Notes: generated by a model not told the origin, from the sequence alone. Counted from the first letter of the stretch, positions 19,288 to 31,340 are shown. The stretch is 64,000 nucleotides of DNA from Megamerina dolium (GCA_963854835.1 OY978525.1:71972128-72036127); one strand, 5' to 3'. Program-made: numbers and translations.

Positions 19288-20372
19288 ATGAATATAACTC
19301 CATTTATTAACCTCAACCAACTGATTCACCAACATCAGTTTGGATTTAGAAAACAGCACTGCACAATAGAACAAGTCCACCGCATTGTAATTCTGATAAG
19401 GAACACTTTTGAAGAAAAAAGTATTGCTCAGCTGTATTTCTCGATATCACTCAAACTTTCGATAAAGTATGGCACGATGGCCTTATTTATAAACTCAAAC
19501 TATTACTGCCTGCAAATGTCTCCTTATTGCTTAGTAGCTACCTCACGAAAATACAATTTCTCGTACATCACAAGGATTACACAACAAATCCATTGGATAT
19601 TCACGCTGGCGTTCCTCAAGGAAGCGTTTTGGGCCCCTTACTGTATCTCTTATACACTACAGATATGCCCAGCAATAACCATACATTTATATCGACCTTT
19701 GCAGATGATACGGCAATATTGTGCTCTCGCTCTAACACCATAGAAGCTACTAAACTCCTGCAGACTCATATCGATTCTCTCGAAATCTGGCTAGCAAAAT
19801 GGCGTATAAAAGTCAATGAATCAAAAAGCGTACATGTAACCTTCACGCTAAGGCCAGATACATGTCCCCCACTTAAAATTAATGGCCAATCAGTTCCACA
19901 ATGTTCCTCAACAAAGTACTTGGGTATTCACCTCGACAGAAGGCTGACATGGAAAAATCACATAGAGGCAAAGAAAACTCAGATCAAGCTTAAAATTAAT
20001 CAGTTATGGTGGCTGATACACAAAAGATCAAAGTTGAATCTCGAATACAAAGTGCTATTATATAAAGCAATCCTGAAGCCAATCTGGACTTATGGTATTC
20101 AGTTTTGGGGCACCGCATCTCCCTCTAATATCGAAAAATTGCAGCGAATACAATCCAAGTGTCTGCGAATTATTATAGACGCGCCTTGGTATATGAGGAA
20201 CGTTAACATCCATCGAGATTTAAATGTACCCACAATTTCTGAGGAAGCTGCAATGTCCTGCAGAAGCCACATTCAAAAATTACACAATCATCCGAATCCC
20301 CTTGCTAGGCAATTGTTGCTGAGCACGGGGCATCGACGATTAAAAAGAAAAGACACACTGAATATGCTGTGA
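17660..20372 (+). pseudogene. Jockey-type ORF2: AP endonuclease and reverse transcriptase, broken
   Basis: Endonuclease: MISETHFTDKNCYQIPYYKL, LVAGDFNAKLIHWGSR, SSDHSPTVIS (nicking site residues D/N and SDH). RT: MIAKPGKDPTKVASYKPI, HAGVPQGSVLGPLLYLLY, STFADDTAILCSRSN (catalytic FADD intact), KYLGIHLDRRLTWKNHI. A frameshift near 18950, a (TA)n insertion at 19217-19282 and a further frameshift before 19527 kill it. Confidence 0.85.
19194..19297 (+). repeat. (TA)n block flanked by a 15-bp direct repeat inside the Jockey RT
   Basis: TTGTTATGAATATAA occurs at 19194..19208 and 19283..19297, with AATAATAATAA and about 33 TA units between. The second Jockey copy has the segment once and no TA block. 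The block is thus an insertion or expansion with a flanking duplication. Confidence 0.9.
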
Positions 20373-20673
20373 AATTGCTATACCTCGCGAGTCAACAAAT
20401 TGTGATGGAACGTAGGGAATATTACATAATTTTAGTTAGTTTGTAAGATTTGATTACTTATTGTTAGTTTCTAAGTATTTTAGAAATATCCAATAAAAAA
20501 AAGCTTAAAAAAAAAAAACAAGTGTTCAGCCGTTCGGAACCGGTTAAAATAAATAGGTCCCTTCTAATACTGTCCAAATTTAAGACGCACAACAGTAATG
20601 GAAGAGAAGCTCGGCCAAGGAGCCCTTTGGGGCTTTAAGTGCCACATATTTATTTTATTTATTTAAATTCAAT

Positions 20674-21026
20674 ATTAAACGTTGTTCGCCTTTTTTAAAA
20701 GTATTTTTTCTTAAGACTGGTTTTAAAAATCTGTATAAACGACCTACAAATATATTAGAGTGTTTTAAAATATATGTTTGGAGATAATATCGGCGCCACT
20801 TCTTACTGGCCATCTGGCACCTGAGGTGAAAGAAAACTGAAAGAAAAAACTAAAATTTGTACTTAACCAGAGGTTTATAATTTTGCAACTGCCTGAACCG
20901 ATTTTGACATTTCTCTTTCATTGGCGTTTACATATAGTAATTTTGACAATACCTAAACATGTTTTGGCATATCTTGTACATGACATAAACACAAATATTA
21001 CGATTGCCCTAATTTGTTAATTATAC
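20674..21026. other. Non-coding spacer
   Basis: AT-rich, continuous with the sequence left of the SINE once the SINE/Jockey nest is removed. Nothing recognised. Confidence 0.3.
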
Positions 21027-22935
21027 TACTACGTTTTTATTTTGTGAACGTTTAATTCTAGATGAATTAAAATTGATCAATCACTGAATTTTGCAATAAT
21101 ATTTAAACGATAATTCAGTTCAAAATCGCTATATAATGTACTTGCTGCTTTTAACTTGCTCTCATGTGATTTATACTCTGTGGCAATACCCTAGAATCTC
21201 CTAATATCGTTATTTAGTGTGTTCTCGTTCCTTCTTGTTGGATTGGGTCCCGAAGAAGTTTCTATGCTTCCACTGATATGACGCAAGTCCCTCCTAGTGC
21301 ACTACTATAAATTTTTCCCTTTTATTCCAGTTATCTTGAATACGATACACCACGTCGTTTATGTTTGTTATTACCTCATATGGGCCTTCCCAATGAGTCT
21401 GTAGCTGAGGGGAGAGACCCTTTTTCGTTGTGGATTATAAGGCATTACAAATTCTCCTTCGTAAAACCCTTTAGAATTTGCTCTTAAATCATACCTGGCC
21501 TTCGTCTGTTTGCTTATCACCTGCGATCGCTCTCTGACGAACTCAAGTTCATCCAACCTTTTCACTAGTGTTCTCGTTGGTATTGCGATTCCAAATTTTA
21601 AATCAGCTGGCAGTCTTAACTCGTTTTCAAAAATTGCCATTGCTGGTGTCGTATCATGTTGAGCGCATCGATATGCCATGATGAACATTGTTATATGCAC
21701 ATCCCAGTCTTTTTGGTATTTATTCAAGAACTTTCTCAGATATTCCCCCAATGTACAGTTAAACCGTTCTATCATGTCATCAGATTGTGGATGCAAAGGT
21801 GTTGTACTAGTTTTGTGTATACCCAACATACACATCTCTTGGAATACAAAAAAAAAAAATATATATATATGTGGCACTTAAAGCTCCAACGGGCTCATTG
21901 GCCGAGCTTCTCTTCCATTACTGTTGTGCGTCTTAAATTTTGCACAGTATTAGAAGGGACCTACTTATTTTAACCGGTTCCGAACGGCAGAACACTTGTG
22001 ACATCACTTTTTCTGAGCTTTGTCACAGAGTTCTTTTAGAAGCTTTTTCATGGCAAGTTGTTACTGTCGGAAGAATTGCCAATTGCTTGCCGACAGGTGG
22101 GTACCATTCGAAAGAAAAATCTTATCGATATTAAATTTGTTATGCATCAGCCGGGGATTGAACCACGACCTGCAGATCAGAAGGCGAACACACTAACCAC
22201 TGAGCTACGGCTACGGAGTATACTTCTGAAGTAATCTATAACCACCAAAACATACTTGTTACCTGCATTGATTGTTGGAGATGGTCCAGCTATACCCATA
22301 GCAATTCGGTTAAATGGAGCACCCACGGTGTATTGGTGCATTTTACGTCGACTCTCCTTAGTGAGACCTTTGGCCATTGCACATGGCTCACTCTTCCGAA
22401 TCCAATCAGCGACATGGTCATGGCATCCACCCAATAAAATCGTGTCTGTGGAGCATTATGATACTCGGCTATCAGTTTATTTATTCTTGTCTTAGGTACC
22501 CCTAGAAGATAATTGGTGGTTTTCCACCTTCACGCTTTACTATGATGCCCTCACTGATGAGTCATAACTCTGCAGCCGTTCAATCCAATGCGCCAATTGT
22601 CCTTATGGATTTTTAAATTATAATAACCAGCTTAGCGCTGCGTGGTCAGTTCGTAGATAAAACGACTGGCCATACTTATGGAAATACTCGACACATTCCA
22701 GTATTGCGACCAACTCTCCTCGAGTGACACAGTAGTTTCTTTCAGGATTATGCTATTACATTTTCTTGCCCTTCTATGATCTGAGAGAGCATTCCACCTA
22801 TTCACACAAGCATATGATCAGCTACTGGATACACTAATACTAGTGCTGAACAGAGTATCTCTTTCAGATGTTTGAATACTTTCTGTTGTTCGTCGCCCCA
22901 CACAAATTGTTTGTTCTTCCTTATCAGCTCATGCT
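21027..22935 (-). mobile_element. Gypsy D: degenerate Gypsy A relative (LTR piece, integrase, RNase H, RT end)
   Basis: From low to high: an LTR remnant (ACGTTTTTATTTTGTGAACG from about 21029), then integrase C-terminus and DDE core (21371..21877: TTPLHPQSDDMIERFNCTL). Next is a SINE, then the integrase finger and start (22177..22434: WIRKSEPCAMAKGLTKES). Around 22560-22930 are decayed RNase H and RT/RH connection phrases (FYLRTDHAALSW, GQLAHWIERLQSYD). About 120 bp of integrase is missing at the SINE site. Dead. Confidence 0.8.
21849..22213 (-). mobile_element. tRNA-derived SINE, copy 3 (minus strand, full length)
   Basis: Full-length copy: the minus strand starts near GCCGTAGCTCAGTGGTTAGT, has B box GGTTCAATCC (plus strand GGATTGAACC near 22155) and ends in GTGCCACATATATA plus a T-rich tail. 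No clear target duplication; the insertion is associated with loss of integrase sequence. Confidence 0.85.
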
Positions 22936-23214
22936 CAGCTTAATTTTAATTAATTTTTTTATCTATAAATACATATGTACTTTTTTTTATTTTTTTGTAC
23001 TATGGTGTTATGTATTTATATTTTATATATACTGTAAGTACGTAAATTCTTTCAATAAAAAAACGGACAAAGCAAAGCTTAAAATATAACACAGCACCTA
23101 ATAGTGCGTTTTAATCGTTTTTAATCGTTTGGGTCTCTTCTTTGGGACTGTCAGTTTTCAGTCTTTTACGGATGAGTGGCTCAAACGACTCTCACAGTTA
23201 CTATCACATAACAG
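22936..23214. other. AT-rich spacer
   Basis: No coding signal. It contains CTAATAGTGCGTTTTAATCG at about 23098, similar at its start to the terminal repeat of the MITE at 26596..27037; significance unclear. Confidence 0.3.
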
Positions 23215-23474
23215 TAACTCAGATTAACCTGCAACATTCAAAAGCCGCTACTGCACTCCTAAGTAGGCGGCTCATCTCATCTCTCCGCTACTAAACTTGA
23301 CCATTTTTGCTGTCAAGCTTTGGTTGCTGCTGAGGGTGGACGAGGTTTGTGATCGCGAACGGTTCAGTTCAGCCACAACCTCTGGGGAAGATGGCGGAGC
23401 GTTCTGTGAGCAACGCGATCTCTTATTCTCTGTTATGATGTGAATGCTCAGATTACAATCTGGGGCAGTAGTAT

Positions 23475-26400
23475 ATGCAACAGGCGAGGTACTCGTCTTT
23501 TCGATTATATAGCTCCTCCTGCCTCAATATACATAATGTTGGCCGACAACCAACATTTGTAAGCTCACGCAGGCAGGGAGTAATTGACATTACCTTGTCC
23601 AATAACAGATTTGATTGGTCGGTAAATAACTGGAGAGTCCTTAATGAACTTCCAGTGTAGCGATGCAGCAGAAATGCCATTGCCCACCAAGAATTCTAGG
23701 AAGACAGCAAAATGGCAAAAATTTAGAAAAGCCTTGAACACCTCAACTCATGCCTTACTGCCAGCTTTGAAACAGCCTGCCCACTCGACCATCTCTTAAC
23801 CGTGTTCCAGTCCCTTGGTGGAACCGAGACCAGCAGATGTTGAGACACGAAACGAGAAGACTTTTGAACCTTGCCTGCAAGACAAACCTTGAAGAGGACT
23901 GGTTATTTTACCGTTCTGCTCAGAAGAACTATAAAAAGGTAATTCGAGAATTGAAAATGGCTTCTTTTAGGGAATTCTGCGGCGGACTGGAATCACTGAG
24001 CGACACAGCTAGGTTGGTGAAAGTCTGCAAATCGCCCGGACCGGATGATTTATATCCTATCATGCTGAAGGAAAGTATAGAGTTGTCGGTGGCGGCCCTG
24101 AGAAAAATCTTCGTGGGCTTGGCCTATATACCATACTCTTGGAGGCTTGTTAGAGTAGCTTTCATTCCGAAAATCGGAAGGGATGACTACACTTGCCAAA
24201 GAGCTTCAGCCCTATCAGCATGACTTCTTTCATGCTCAAAGGTCTATGAATTGCATATGCGTTGAAGGTCGCTTAGAGCACATCCACTGTCTTCATATCA
24301 GCATGCTTACCAAAGCGGAAAATCCTGTGAGTCGGCCCTGCATAACCTTGTTGCTAGGCTTGAGCAGGCCCTCGCAAAGAAAGACTACGCAATGGGCATC
24401 TTTTTGGATATAGAAGGTGCGTTTGATAATGCGACTTTTGATAGCATGTGTAATTCTGCCAGTCGACATAACGTAGACAGAGTGCTAGTAAATTGGATAC
24501 GTTCAATGCTAGTACAATAAGTTCTACTGGTGCAAGCGGAGGATGGTGTACTAGTCACATCCAGAGTAAATAAGGGATTCCCCCATGGTGGCGTGCTCTC
24601 TCCTTTGCTCTGGTGTATGGTTATTGATCCTCTGCTCGTAGCGTTGCATAACTCGGGAATCTAGGCACAGGCATATGCGGATGATGTGGTCTGTCTCGTT
24701 ACAGGCCCTTCTTTTATGAATGTCTGCACGAAGGTGCAGAGAAAGAACTCTGAATATGATTGAGACTTGGTGCAGCGCCAATGGGCTATCAGCTAATCCC
24801 GCTAAGACTGGTTTGGTCCTCTTTACCAGAAGTAAAAAGACTAATAGACATTCTACCTGCTCTCAAGGGAGTCACTATTCAGCTATCCAAAGAGGTTATG
24901 TATCATGGAGTTATTCTAGGTAGTAAACTTCTCTGGAAGACACACGTTCAGCAGAAAACATCTAAGGCAATGTCTGCCTTTTGGCAATGCAGGGAGAGGC
25001 CACAAAGGCCATCTGTAGGTTGATTCACAACGGATACTGGTATGGCCCTATTCCGGCTCTGGACAGCAGTGGCACAGGCGTGAACTTTTTAGCTCTGCCT
25101 ATGCCCTGGGACCCTAGACTGTTTACGATCGTACTAGAAAAGTGGTATAAAGTCGATCCACTAGTTCCTGGTCAGACCCTGTGGCTGAGCGCGGTAGACT
25201 TTGCTTCCGTATTTTCACTGGTGGCTCCAGGAATGAAGAAGGTTTTGGTTCTGGAGTCTTCGTGGAAACTGACGGAACTCAACTGTTCTTTGCCCTTGAT
25301 ATGTATGCATCTGTCTTTCAGGCAGAGGTGTATGCAATACAGAAGGCAATGGATTATACCGTGGACAAGAGGCTAAAAGGCAAGTCTATTTGTGTCTGCA
25401 GTGACAGTCAGGCCGCGCTGCTGGTCTTGGACAACCCTATCACCACTTCCAAGATAGTGGAGTTCTGCAAATCAAGGCTTAATTATGTCGGAAGACATAA
25501 GCTGCATTCTTTTGTAAGCGAGTTGCAAAAAAACATAGACTCACATATAACTTCCCTTTTACTTGAATATAATTTCCCTTTAATTACTTAGCAACGCTGG
25601 TGGTGTATATGGTTGTACGTGAAATTTATAAACGAAATAAAATAAAAAATAAACAATTCTGCGAAATCTGTGGTAAATATATTCATTTTTTTAAAATGAA
25701 TTTTTATTTTCACTTGCTTTATTTTGCTTATTTTTGTTTATATTTATAATAATTTGACGTGTTGTTGAAATTTCCCAAGCACATTCCAGTAGTCTATTCA
25801 CAATAGTGCTGTTTTTTTACTTTCCAAAACTATAACTCAGGTCGATTAAAATATAAGCAACTTCAATTGAACTCGGTTAAAATAGATGATGTCGCTTATT
25901 TTTGTTGGTGCTTTGCATGCAGTTCGGCAAATAAGGCAGTGTTCTTTTATAACTCGCGTGCAAAAGAATGCGGCTATAACAGTTTATCGCTGATGTGGGT
26001 CCTTTGCGACGTGGGAGTCGTAGGCAATGAGACATATGATGCAATAACAATAAAGGTTCTGCGTCTAATTTAATCGACCTTGAGCCTAATTTGCCACTAC
26101 CCGCTGGAGCCATCAAGACCACGGTCAACAGCTGGGCTAATCTAGTCCATAAGTCGACCTGGCAGACCGAGAGAGGTTGCAGATGAACGAAATCTATGTT
26201 AAATAACATATCGGTTAAATGGTTGCATTTGCTCCTATCTTTAGGTAGAGGTGATTGCAAAATGCTAGCCGGCTTGGTTACAAGCCTCTTTCTATGGACA
26301 AACCACATGGAAAAGTAGACTAGGAGGCAGTGCACTTTGCCCAGCCTGTGAAGAAGAAGATGGACAGCGGACCACTTTTTATGTGGCCGCCCAGCTTCGC
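23475..26400 (+). pseudogene. Loa-like ORF2: endonuclease, RT and RNase H fragments
   Basis: Seen in shifting frames: SPGPDDLYPIMLKESIE, FLDIEGAFDNATFDSM (first RT Asp), NKGFPHGGVLSPLLW, QAYADDVVCLV (catalytic YADD present near 24675), IETWCSANGLSANPAKTGLV, then RNase H with IFTGGSRNEEG (the usual Asp is Gly here), VFQAEVYAIQKAM, CSDSQAALLV. After the MITE come LSLMWVLCDVGVVGNETYDA and NSWANLVHKSTWQTERG. Many stops; non-functional. Confidence 0.78.
25504..25971. mobile_element. MITE with 27-bp terminal inverted repeats (468 bp) inside Loa copy 2
   Basis: Left end GCATTCTTTTGTAAGCGAGT... and, on the other strand, right end GCATTCTTTTGCACGCGAGT..., 23 of 27 positions matching. It interrupts the RNase H reading. 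AT-rich, no coding capacity. No clear target duplication, so the superfamily is unresolved. Confidence 0.65.
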
Positions 26401-26595
26401 TCGAATCAGGCTTGAGGTCTTTGGCATTAACGTGCTGAGAGCTTAAACTCTTGGGCCTTTGGCACCACAGGATCTACTCCGATTTCTTCGGAGAATAGGT
26501 AGATTTAAAACAAAATAAAATGGAACTTCGAGTGCAGTACAATGGACCAATAAATGTGTGTGCTGCGCTTGATTTCTTATTGTTAAAAAAAAACA

Positions 26596-27037
26596 AATAG
26601 TGCGTTTACATTGGGCAGAAATCCAAGATTTTATGAAATCCGCAGAAATCTATAAGATTTCGCCATACATTTTGATTTGAAATCTTATATTTCGCCTTTT
26701 TTATATTAAAAATTACAATCTTGAAGCTGAAAATGACAAATGAACTGAGCTTCCGTTTTAATAATCAAACTACCGTAAATGGAAAGCAAATATAAAAACG
26801 TTTCTCTTCCTTTTAAGTAGCAAAATGGCAAAGAGCTTTCTATTGCGCTGTTGTGTTAATGGTAGCATTCCTCGTTAGATACTCTTTCAATACTTTAAAT
26901 TCATTTTGCACTTGCAGGTGCAAATAATTGTACATATTTATATATTGGTTGTTTACCTTTTTGACAGAACACTTCAAAGAAATTTAAAAATTTCCTTCAC
27001 GAAAAATCGGAATTCGGTTCAATGTAAACGCACTATT
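26596..27037. mobile_element. MITE with terminal repeat AATAGTGCGTTTACATTG (442 bp)
   Basis: A perfect 18-bp inverted repeat at 26596..26613 and 27020..27037; weaker similarity continues inward for about 20 bp more. No ORF. It lies between the A-rich end of Loa copy 2 and the truncated RT of Gypsy B. The target duplication is not evident. Confidence 0.75.
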
Positions 27038-29545
27038 CGAATGATTTTTGGCATTTTATGTTGTTGTTGCTGTTGACTATGATTCGAAAGGCAATGAAAA
27101 TAGAAACAAGACATGCAGTTCATGCTTAAAAAGATAAGAGCGTAATTCATTGCTTGAATATGCTGAAAACATTTGTTGTTTAGTGGGTCGTTAAAATATT
27201 TTCCCATCACGATAATGCCATCGAGGTACACTATGTTTTCCAGTGCAGTCCTCTTTGTACACGTTCCTTTAGCCGTTCGAAAGCCAGCGCATTGCAAAGG
27301 CAGGATGGCATCAATGTGTATTGCAATAGACCATCGCCTATACTGAAAGTTGTTTTCTCCTTGTCCTCTTCACCAAGTTCCACTTGCGATCAGCCACGAT
27401 GGTTGTTCGTCCACCAGTCTTTCCAATAGTTGTAAGGTCTTTTCTTTTTGCTGTTTTGTAAGCACACCTGCCCGTTCTTCCATCTGTGCTTTTAATTTCA
27501 GATCTTCCACTTTTCGTCGAGGAACCCCTTTCACAATCTACTACGGCAGTAACTTCGTGGCAATGGCCAATCACCATTCCTTTCTTCGCAACTGTAGGTG
27601 TATTAGGTGGATTCAGTATTCTCACTGATACCATTCCATTGTCTTTAGGTTTGACTAACGTCTTACCAAGTATGATGTTTTATGCGTTTTTCTTTATCCG
27701 CTTCCACTACCCACAACTTGCCTCTCTCATCATTCACATTATCTGTGCCCAAATTACCGCTTCCGATTTTGCTGGAACCTCTTGGCGTTGGCATGTCAGT
27801 ATTTGTTTAATGCTTTCACTTGTAACAGATGTTCAATGGTAACTTGACAATTGCATAGCGTAGTATCCGTAGATTTAAATCTAACGTAAATCCTTTGTCA
27901 ATCATGAAATCAACGCCAAGTATCACGTCATCGATAATGTCGGCCACAATGAAGTCATGTTACACGTATTATTTCCTAGTAATAGCTCAAGCTTCTTCAA
28001 CAACTCGCTCTTTATTATAGAATTTGATGCACCAGTAACCATGGTTAACAGGAATTCCATATTGTCTAGTTTTCCATCAATAGTCAAACTGCTTGGCATA
28101 CGCTGTAGTTGTGAAATGATGGAATCAGTTCACGCCCCGCTGAACTGACTCGATTTAGTTTAACGATTAATTCGTGTTAGTGGAGCGATCGCTGTCCACT
28201 TCTTTTGTCTTCCTGGAGAATTCGATCTTGATCGCTTTCATCGTATATGGCAGTCAAGCGCCTTGTGTCATGGTTTGTGAAAATTGAAGCATTTACCAGT
28301 AAATTTATGTCCGTGTCGACCTGTTGTTCTTTCTTCAGGCTTCAATACTCACTTGAATGCCTGACACACTGCTTCAAGCAGATCTGATGTTTCTGTTTCC
28401 AGTCGGCGTACCCGTGGCATTGCTCGACACACTAAACTGGCGGCTTCATACTTCAAGGCACTACTGACAGTTTCGGCATATGCACTCCTTGGAGACATGA
28501 CTACGGCACGTTTAGTCTCTCCATTACTCATACCATCTATGAATATCTCTAATTTTATATTCTCAATGAATTCTTCCAAATTATCGGAGAACGCAAGATG
28601 ACATAAGCGCTCAATATCGGAAGTGAATTCCTGAAAGTTCTCATTACTCCGTTACTTGATGCAATTGACTCTTATATTCATTTCCATATTTTCTCTGGAG
28701 TGAAGCTACCACGATCTTCTTTGGAACCATCTGCAAGACTTCTGACGCATTATCCTTTAATGCCACTATTAAAGCAGCGATCTTGTCACTATCGTCGCAT
28801 TGATTCTTCAAAGCTGTTGTCTAAAACTGAATCATGAAGATGTTGAATGGCGTGGTTCCATCAAATATCTGTGGCTTTAGTTTGATTTTTTTTTTTAGTT
28901 TGAATGTACTTGAATCTCTAAACGCTGATGTAGATGGTCCATTTAGTTTTAGCTGATTGAGTTCATGCTCTAATTTTTCGAACTTATCTTTCAAGTCGCC
29001 TACATGTTCTTTCAGATCCGTAACTTCTTCATTAATGGCACAATAAATTTCCTGAAATCTGATATCAGTGCCTTTTTGTAGATTTTCTATATCATGTTCT
29101 TGGCGAGACGAACGTTTTTTAAATTACCATACGCAATTCGTCAATAATGCTCACTTGGGGCCCCCTTTAATATCCATATGCAGTTGATGCTGTTGTTGTT
29201 GCATCATGCTTTTCAAGATCTCCATGAATTAAACATTAACATGCAGGCACAACTGCATGTTTTTCGGCTTTCGCAAAGAACTCACGTTACCCTACATAAG
29301 TTCTCTTAGTCTCCTCAGCAGTTCTGCTTTTGCTCCCAATGATGATAGGTTCATCTCTATCAACAGCTTTTTAAGCTAGTCCAATTTCATTTAGTTAGTT
29401 TTTACCATCTTAACAGAATCCCACTTCTGACACCAATTGTTACGTTTTTATTTTGTGAACGTTTAATTTTACTCTAATCAACCTTGTTCGATCAATGCAT
29501 TCTGCCAGTGATTAGTGATGAATAACCATCGATACCCGTTACAAT
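27038..29545 (-). mobile_element. Gypsy B: degenerate Gypsy A relative with LTR piece, gag, protease/RT fragments
   Basis: From high to low: truncated LTR (29439..29545), tRNA-Leu primer site (CCCACTTCTGACACCA at about 29422..29437), coiled-coil and gag text 29400..28150 (LKYEAASLVCRAMPRVRRLETE), a single knuckle, then protease and RT linker 28150..27338 (RILNPPNTPTVAKKGMVIGH). Last is an RT scrap with NIVYLDGIIVMGKYF near 27230, where the catalytic YLDD has become YLDG. Numerous breaks. It shows that this family once carried protease and RT. Confidence 0.8.
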
Positions 29546-29859
29546 ATTATAAATGTGCACGTTTTCTTCTGTGTGCCATAAATGTTCGCACCAATCCATT
29601 ATTAGCACATATATGTATGTATGTAGTGTAAAGAAATGTCTAACGCTTCTCTTCCCGTTATATTTTTATATCTTTAAATAACCAACAAGCGGTCAAGCCA
29701 GTGTGCAGGTGTGTGGATGTGTGGATGTGGGGGCGTGCTTGGGGTCAGGCATATTCCGCCTATGCGTATTTGTACATCTGCATGTTCTTTGCAGTAAGAA
29801 TATGCGCAATACAGCTGTCGCTTTATATAAGGCGCTAGACTCTACCTGACCAAGACCGC
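29546..29859. other. Non-coding spacer
   Basis: Contains a GTGTGGATGTGTGGATGTGGGG-like G/T-rich stretch near 29710. It is followed by TATATAAGGCGCTAGAC at about 29824, which could be a promoter-like or LINE 5' sequence. Otherwise nothing recognised. Confidence 0.3.
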
Positions 29860-31340
29860 TAGTGCATGACTCTCTGCCACATCCTGATCGAGGTAACTCT
29901 ACTGAACAGGACGCTTGAGGTCAGGCCCACGTCTAAATCAGACACCATTGGATCTCGTCCCAAAATTGGAACTCCTTCAGAAAACGGAGCGTATATGATA
30001 CTAAAGTCAGGCTCGGCGCTGTCCCTAAAGTGCCTGTACGCGGGAACACCCCACTTCTGGCCACCAAGCCACTGGTATCGAAGAAATCAGTGCATGGTAG
30101 CAGAGGGTCCGTGACCACCATATCAAAACCTGTTGCTGCTAAGGCACTCACAAAGGTTGCTACTCCCGTTTCAGCAGCCACATCCGCTTTGGACTAAGCT
30201 CCATCAATTTCATCTGCCGTCTCCAATTTGAGGGCTCCGGCTAAACCAATTAGCGGGTTTCTCGGGTATATCGGGAAAGACCAGCTGCATTCAGGATTAC
30301 TCAAAAGCTCGGAGGCGTTCCCACAGCAGAACTCTCAGTGAGAGAAAAAGAATCTATGGAATAGGCAGGAAACATCGCTGAACGCGAAAATTTCCGTTCT
30401 TCTGGACTTGCGTCCAAACGGCAACGCTCTCATTAAGAACAGCTGTCAGAGCCAAAAAAGGCGAAGACTTCGGCTTCGGCCACATATAACACTCAAGCTC
30501 GTTCCTTAAGTGACGTAGCAAAGGACCACCTTATCCTTGTAGTCATTGATAGGAACCATGAAGATAGAGCACTGTCATTTGGGTAATGGCGTCAAGTGGA
30601 GATTAGTCTCCTCCGATTATACATATCCTATATTATATCCTGACAAGGAACCCTGGCCCTGTCGTTTGATGCAAAGATGCCGGGTGGCATCAAGGATGCA
30701 TTAAACTAATGTCCTACTCGGCAGATCTCTTCAGAGAAGCCATCGTGAATATAGCCCCTAACGCACGGCTTGAGGCCGTTGCTAGGGGTCAGATCCCTCA
30801 TAGACTCAGGTCACATGTCTGGATTCCAGATCCTAAGGATATTTTGGACCATACGGTTCCCAAATACTTCCCTCCTCGCAGAAAATTGGAGGGTAGTTAA
30901 GGTGGGAGACGCCAAGGAGACAGTTGGTTGTGGTCTTGAATGAACAATTCTTGGCACCTCTTGCCGAACAGAAAGGAGTGATAAGCTATGGCTTTTCCCA
31001 AACCGTCCTGAAAGTCTATGAGAAAGACGCAGGAAAATAAGGTCCAAAACCAGTGGATGCGAAAGAAAGTTCGGCCCCGGTGGAGACATGTCGTATGACG
31101 AAGACAGCGATACGTTGTCAACGTCTGAGATGGTTGGCGACCTCTTCCATAATGTGGGAGTCAACACAGCGGATGTATTAATAATGGCAAAGGAAGATGC
31201 TCAGGCTGGTCCAGATTAATCTGCATCACTGTTTGTGTATACAGGAACAAATCGTCTATGGTAGGCACATAAGCTTAGGAAACCTCTCAACTCGTGAAGA
31301 TTTGCCGGAATAGGCCACTCTGGTAGGTATTGCTGCTACT
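29860..31340 (+). pseudogene. Loa-like ORF1 and start of ORF2, decayed
   Basis: Readable pieces: LFREAIVNIAPNARLEAVARG then HVWIPDPKDILDH (about 30730-30865), NWRVVKVGDAKETV (about 30885-30930), and the ORF2 start LVQINLHHC (about 31208). These match the order of the Gag-like ORF1 of Loa elements just upstream of the endonuclease start (the 'INLHHS' motif). Many stops. Probably the 5' part of a third Loa-like insertion. Confidence 0.6.

Larger units (their letters stand above)
15880..20517 (+). mobile_element. Jockey-type non-LTR retrotransposon, copy 1 (4.6 kb)
   Basis: Bounded by a perfect 10-bp target duplication ACAAGTGTTC (15870..15879 and 20518..20527). It has a 5' region, an ORF1 with Gag-like domain and knuckle, an ORF2 with AP endonuclease and RT, and a poly-A end after AATAAA-like sequence. 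Its 5' end matches that of the minus-strand copy at 49.5-53.9 kb, so both are essentially full length. Stops and frameshifts break both ORFs. Confidence 0.9.
15672..20663 (+). mobile_element. tRNA-derived SINE, copy 2, 5'-truncated and split by a Jockey LINE
   Basis: SINE parts are 15672..15879 and 20528..20663. The A box is lost (it starts at GGTAGTGTGTTCGCC); the B box GGTTCAATCC is kept. TAAATTCAAT at 15662..15671 and 20664..20673 is the SINE target duplication, proving that the two halves were one insertion before the LINE landed in it. Confidence 0.88.
23215..26585 (+). mobile_element. Loa-like non-LTR retrotransposon, copy 2, heavily decayed
   Basis: Domain order from left to right: ORF2 start (NLQHSKAATALLSRR near 23225), endonuclease C-terminus (VGRQPTFVSSRRQGVIDITL), pre-RT linker (LRHETRRLLNLACKTN), RT, RNase H, terminal Cys motif (LCPACEEEDGQ near 26337), and an A-rich 3' end near 26585. 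Related to the copy at 3.2-5.7 kb but keeps the RT region. A MITE sits in its RNase H. Confidence 0.78.

Noticed and set aside
29860..30181. Host gene with Pro/Thr/Ser-rich product
   Set aside because: Short frames in both directions with no conserved motif; downstream text matches a Loa-type ORF1, so this is more likely its decayed N-terminus.
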